From NCBI RefSeq assembly GCF_037975245.1, contig NC_092561.1, positions 14,851,001-14,915,000 on the forward strand: a DNA stretch of 64,000 nt, in the 5' to 3' direction. The position numbers were made by a program, and so were the translations under genes. Within the stretch, counting starts at the first letter, position 1; every line of letters starts with the position of its first letter. A model generated the notes under the pieces. It was not told where the DNA came from. It saw nothing but the letters and a program-made list of their open reading frames with translations, and did not search any database. This document shows, piece by piece, positions 60,222-64,000 of the stretch. Source of the stretch: Apostichopus japonicus. Its lineage: Eukaryota > Echinodermata > Holothuroidea > Aspidochirotida > Stichopodidae.

Positions 60222-61678
60222 ATTACGAGAAGTTGCAAGATATTTGTAAACATGACATACCCTTGACGTATTTCTGTTTGTCGTGTGAATTGAAAATTTG
60301 TCCCGAGTGTGTTCTTTCTTCACACAATAATGAACTTTGTGACCCCGTTAGGTTAAGCGACATTCCTGCTGAGATATTAAAACGTAGTCAGGCACTTATC
60401 GAAAAAGCAGAAACAGCAAAGGCAAGCACGACATCCGCTGAGAGGTTACTGGTGGAAAAGCATCATCTCCTTTCACAATTCCGAGAAGATTCCCGACGAA
60501 AGATCGGCAAAGATTCATCGGTTTTGATAGAGAATATAGAGAGAATCAAAGGAACTTTGTTGAGGGAAATCGATGAGCAAGAGAAATGTGATAGAGAACG
60601 AATGATTGACGAAAGGAAAATTATTCAAAATCTGGATAATGAAGTGGAGAAGTTTTCAAAGTTTAAACAACGGTCAGCTGAAAATAAATTGCACGATCTG
60701 CAAGAACTCAAAAGAGCAATGGACCGTATCAAACTTATCCAGAACAGCATTGATCAGCAGAATGAAACTCTCAATGAGAAAATGAATTCTTTCTTGTACA
60801 GGCGGGTTCCTAACGATGGAACATTCTGCGTAATAACAATGACTAAACTAGTAGGAAGTCTTGTGTTGTACCAGAATCAGTTACTACACATATTCGATGA
60901 AAGGCAAAGCAATGAGGTAATTGTTATTATTTGCGTTAATCCTGATGATACTAGTTGTGAGTATTGGAGACGTCTTGTCAAGACTGATAATGTCAATGAT
61001 CCTGTCATTTCAATGAACACAAGCATGTTTTTTAATAATAAACATTACGCTTTATTTGCTGTAGGTAGGAAAGTTTATGTTTTGCGTCCTAAGTTTGTAG
61101 GAAGCTTGTATGATTCTGCAGAATCAGTTTTCTCCGTCTTGATTGATACGATTCCTGAAGGTTCTTGTATTACACACGTTGCCAACCACATGACATACGG
61201 TAACAAATTCATCCTTTCTTCAAGCCAAGACCGCTCAAGTCGTGAGTACGATTTCTCTGGAACTGCTCTTAGAGTAATTGACATAAAAGATCATGTACAA
61301 TCACATGCTATATTCAAAATCGCTGGATGCAACAGCAAATTTGCAATTATTAGTCAAGGCGTTAATGACGCAGTACTAATTAACTCGGAAAAATCTGTCA
61401 AAAAGTGCGGAGCGCTAATACGCCCGTTAGAATCGTTTGGTATGTCACCGGTCGACATCGTCTACGTAGACGATCAATGGGTGGTTTTGTATAATAAAAC
61501 ATCAGAGGACAAGGGTTGGAATGTTGCACAGTTTAAACTCGACGGAGAGTTTCTCGAGTATTGTTTTAAAGGTACATCACCTGATGCAATGAGCGTTCCT
61601 GTCAGCATTGCCCGTTGGGGCACCACTGTGTATGTCAGTCTTGCTAACACCACTGTTAAGAAATTTGAGTTACAGTAA
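60222..61678 (+). CDS. B-box / coiled-coil / beta-propeller-like protein, last exon
   Basis: The acceptor TTTCTATTTATCTAG|AT leads into 485 codons ending at TAA 61678. Counting from Leu at 60233 as residue 1, residues 5-36 form a B-box zinc finger: C5-x-H7, F14-C15-x2-C18, C23-x2-C26, H31, and C36 in place of the usual last His. Residues about 50-190 are a charged, Leu-heptad coiled coil (ERIKGTLLREIDEQEKCDRE). Residues about 200-481 contain repeated short beta-strand patterns (HYALFAVGRKVYVLRP; VSIARWGTTVYVSLANTTVK) like a degenerate NHL/WD beta-propeller. No RING is present, so it is unlikely to be a standard E3 ligase. Together with the DED exon, it has the plan death-fold, B-box, coiled coil, C-terminal domain, as in pyrin/TRIM20, except that the C-terminus is not B30.2. 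Probably a cytosolic scaffold or sensor. Confidence 0.8.
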
Positions 61679-63939
61679 CAAATTAAAATTTATTTTTATG
61701 TTAATATGATGTCATAACGTCCACTGAAATATAGATTTTTTCCCTGTATTTAGTAAAATTGTTGTTAATATTATCATTTAAAAAAAAAGTGAATTGTCGG
61801 CCCTATTGCTATAAGTGAGCAGTATTTTGCAGTTGGTCAGTCTTTGTTATCGATTAGAAAAAAAAAACAAAGAAAAAGAAGTCAATGTCACACATAGAAG
61901 AGACACGAGTTCAATCCAAACACGTTAAACAGCAGTTGCAATGTTGAGTGACAGTTTTTCATAGTTGATGTGATGGTTACAAAAGAGCGTTCAGTAACTT
62001 ATGTTCTTTTTATTCATGCTGCACATAAAATATCAAAACAAAATCGATGCATTTCGGTTAATCAAAATAAATCAATTAAACATCTTTTTATCGTTTACGA
62101 TAACGTATGTCTAGCTCTTATTTAGCAATGCTTCTTAACATACCTAGATCGGTATATTTTCTTACCTTAATCACAATTTACCATCTTTTGATTATTGTCT
62201 GTGATGAATTTGCATGTATCTCTTAATCGTTAATATGTCAATTGTTAAAATATTTATATAGTTACAGCTTCGCAAAAATTTCTGTTGTTATGGAAAGTCT
62301 TATTGTTTCATCTTTTCACTATTTTGGCTAAACTGTGAAAAAATATGTAAACTACGTTTGCTTGAAGTAGTTTAAAGTTGCTGCAACAAATATTTGTGCT
62401 TTCCGGAATAATGATGTGATAGATTATAAACGTTATACCCACTTTTCGTGTTTTATCAAAACTGGGTTGCAGCAACCATGGTCTGGTGTATCCTCCATAA
62501 AACCCTATGGGGTTTTCTCAGAAATAACTGCTTTAGTGTTACCGGCAACTAAATTGGTTTATTACCCCTGTATTAACAAATGGCTTCTCGCTGGCAAAAA
62601 CTTACTGTGTGAAAATGTTAAACTCAATGGTATTATTTTTAAAAATTGAGGTCGACCCCAGGACCTATGCCCCTGCCCACCCCTATTATTGAGATATATT
62701 TTCAACGATTAATGCTTATTATTGATATCAAGAAGGACTTCGCATGTTGCCTACATGTCTTTTACACATGTTAAGAATATAATACAGCAAAATGTTTCAT
62801 AACTTTGAAAAATATTGTTTTAACCATAACTTTAATGGCGAAGATTAAATTTATTTATGTTGCACATATTGATTCTTTTTCAAAATTGGGAAACAGTTTA
62901 AACTAAATAAATCAATTCTCTTTCACTTGAAACTTATATTAGTAAACTTTCTATCTTGCCAATATCTGGCATAGATTTCTTGGAATGATTTATGTTATAA
63001 TTCCGGTAAAAGGAAAACCTGGAAATATGTACCATGCACAATGGAAAAATGAAGGAACAATTGAAAATAACCATATCCACCCCTCTATCCTAAAGAGATG
63101 ATATCTTTACTCACATCAGACTGTTAGGGAACTGGATGAATTATGAATAATATGGTATCACTTTTATCTTTTGGTAAATTCAGATGCACCTAAAGTAAAT
63201 ATATCTGTGTGGTACATTATATATTTTATTCTGAATCAAGTCGGATGTATCCTTTTATAGTGCAAGACCACCTCCACCCCACCACAACTCTAACACCCTT
63301 CCCCTAATTTGACCATTACTTATATGATTTACATCACGCCAATCAATTATTCTACAGAGTGTAACGTAATTAAAGCGAAACATGCCAGTGCTCTTACAAA
63401 AGGTAGCGGTTGCTAATGGTTATCAACTCTTGTTATAAAGCTATAACCAGTTTGGTTGGAACTCTTCTTCCATCTTTGATACCAGAAATCTCCCTCTGGA
63501 GATAGGTAAATGTGGAAGTGCACGGCTGCGGGTCATGAATATTGACAACATAGTGTATAGTCATCAAATATAGGCATTCGATAGCACACGTTTCCACGAT
63601 TACATATAATTCCACAGTTACGGCACATGAATCTTTAGGCTGTAGTTTTGGAAGTAGTTTTGGATTCGAAACCCCCTCTGCCTCTTGCTGAAATGCTTCA
63701 AGATACGAAATTACAAAGATAATCTATACAAGAGGCAACATCTAGCTAATTTTTATACATTTAAACTAGATCACAAACTGATGTTTGAACAAATCTTTTC
63801 GTGTTGTACTGCAACATTAACATCGAATTAATTTACTTTGAATATCATCACTTGTAGCCATACAGTGTCTGCAATCCGTAATTATGAAATGAATGTGTTT
63901 CAAGTGGTAAGACATAGGTAATACTAAATGAATAAAGAT
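61679..63939. other. 3' UTR and spacer; no further gene seen
   Basis: AATAAA at about 62065 is a reasonable poly(A) signal for the upstream gene, giving a 3' UTR of roughly 400 bp. The remainder is AT-rich with no supported exon. A 77-codon plus frame at 62416-62649 and a minus frame at 63433-63615 have no family resemblance. Confidence 0.45.
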
Positions 63940-64000
63940 CAACACACCAGAAAAATTCCACTTCACGACCGGTTTCGCCCCTTTGGGTTTCATACTTTGT
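63940..64000 (-). repeat. Hammerhead-like repeat, second copy
   Basis: On the minus strand: GAAACCCAAAGGGGCGAAAC then CGGTCGTGAAGTGGAATTTT. It is the reverse-orientation partner of 41125-41180, extended by a small stem II (CCC-AAA-GGG) before CGAAAC. A GAAA box, a 2-bp stem III and GTC before the presumed cut resemble the minimal hammerheads of Penelope-like and related elements. The CTGATGA box is poorly matched (GTATGA) and the copy runs off the window. Confidence 0.4.

Overview
This window is eukaryotic nuclear DNA, most likely from a marine deuterostome and plausibly an echinoderm such as a sea cucumber. This is an inference, not a database result. The reasons are: AT-rich sequence with exons flanked by GT-AG splice sites; tRNA-derived SINEs; remnants of a Penelope-like element, a non-LTR retrotransposon and a THAP-containing DNA transposon; many long (TA)n tracts; an over-represented palindrome TAGGCCTA; and a death-effector-domain/B-box gene of a kind found in deuterostome innate-immune repertoires. 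There is no bacterial-style operon. Most of the window is repeats.

Layout. 0-2.4 kb: two minus-strand copies of a tRNA-like SINE, then a badly broken Penelope-like retroelement on the plus strand. 3-8.3 kb: (TA)n tracts, possible promoter elements and several small plus-strand exon candidates. 8.3-14.5 kb: dispersed repeats, two MITEs flanked by TTAA, and a 1.5-kb fold-back element. 17.1-21.4 kb: a 145-bp tandem repeat, a GGGAATTGTCC minisatellite and a cluster of GGGGTA(n)CA motifs. 22.8-23.7 kb: two well-spliced exons whose stop codon is followed at once by about 53 copies of a 65-bp minisatellite (to 27.1 kb), nearly every copy carrying AATAAA. 28.4-28.7 kb: a second type of tRNA-derived SINE. 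29.7-40.0 kb: twelve tandem copies of an ~858-bp satellite unit with G-quadruplex motifs on both strands. 41-44 kb: a LINE fragment and a THAP-type DNA element. 46.6-47.0 kb: a long pyrimidine hexanucleotide tract. 49.1 kb: a third SINE copy. 51.5-54.2 kb: a degenerate transposon-associated coding region. 59.1-61.7 kb: the best gene, a two-exon DED - B-box - coiled coil - putative beta-propeller protein.

Only the 59-62 kb locus looks like a host gene with a recognisable role, probably a cytoplasmic death-fold adaptor resembling pyrin/TRIM proteins. Even it has an in-frame TAA near the end of its DED exon. Several other exon candidates also carry in-frame stops, so pseudogenes, allelic nulls or assembly errors should be considered. 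All function statements come from reading the sequence; no alignments or searches were run.
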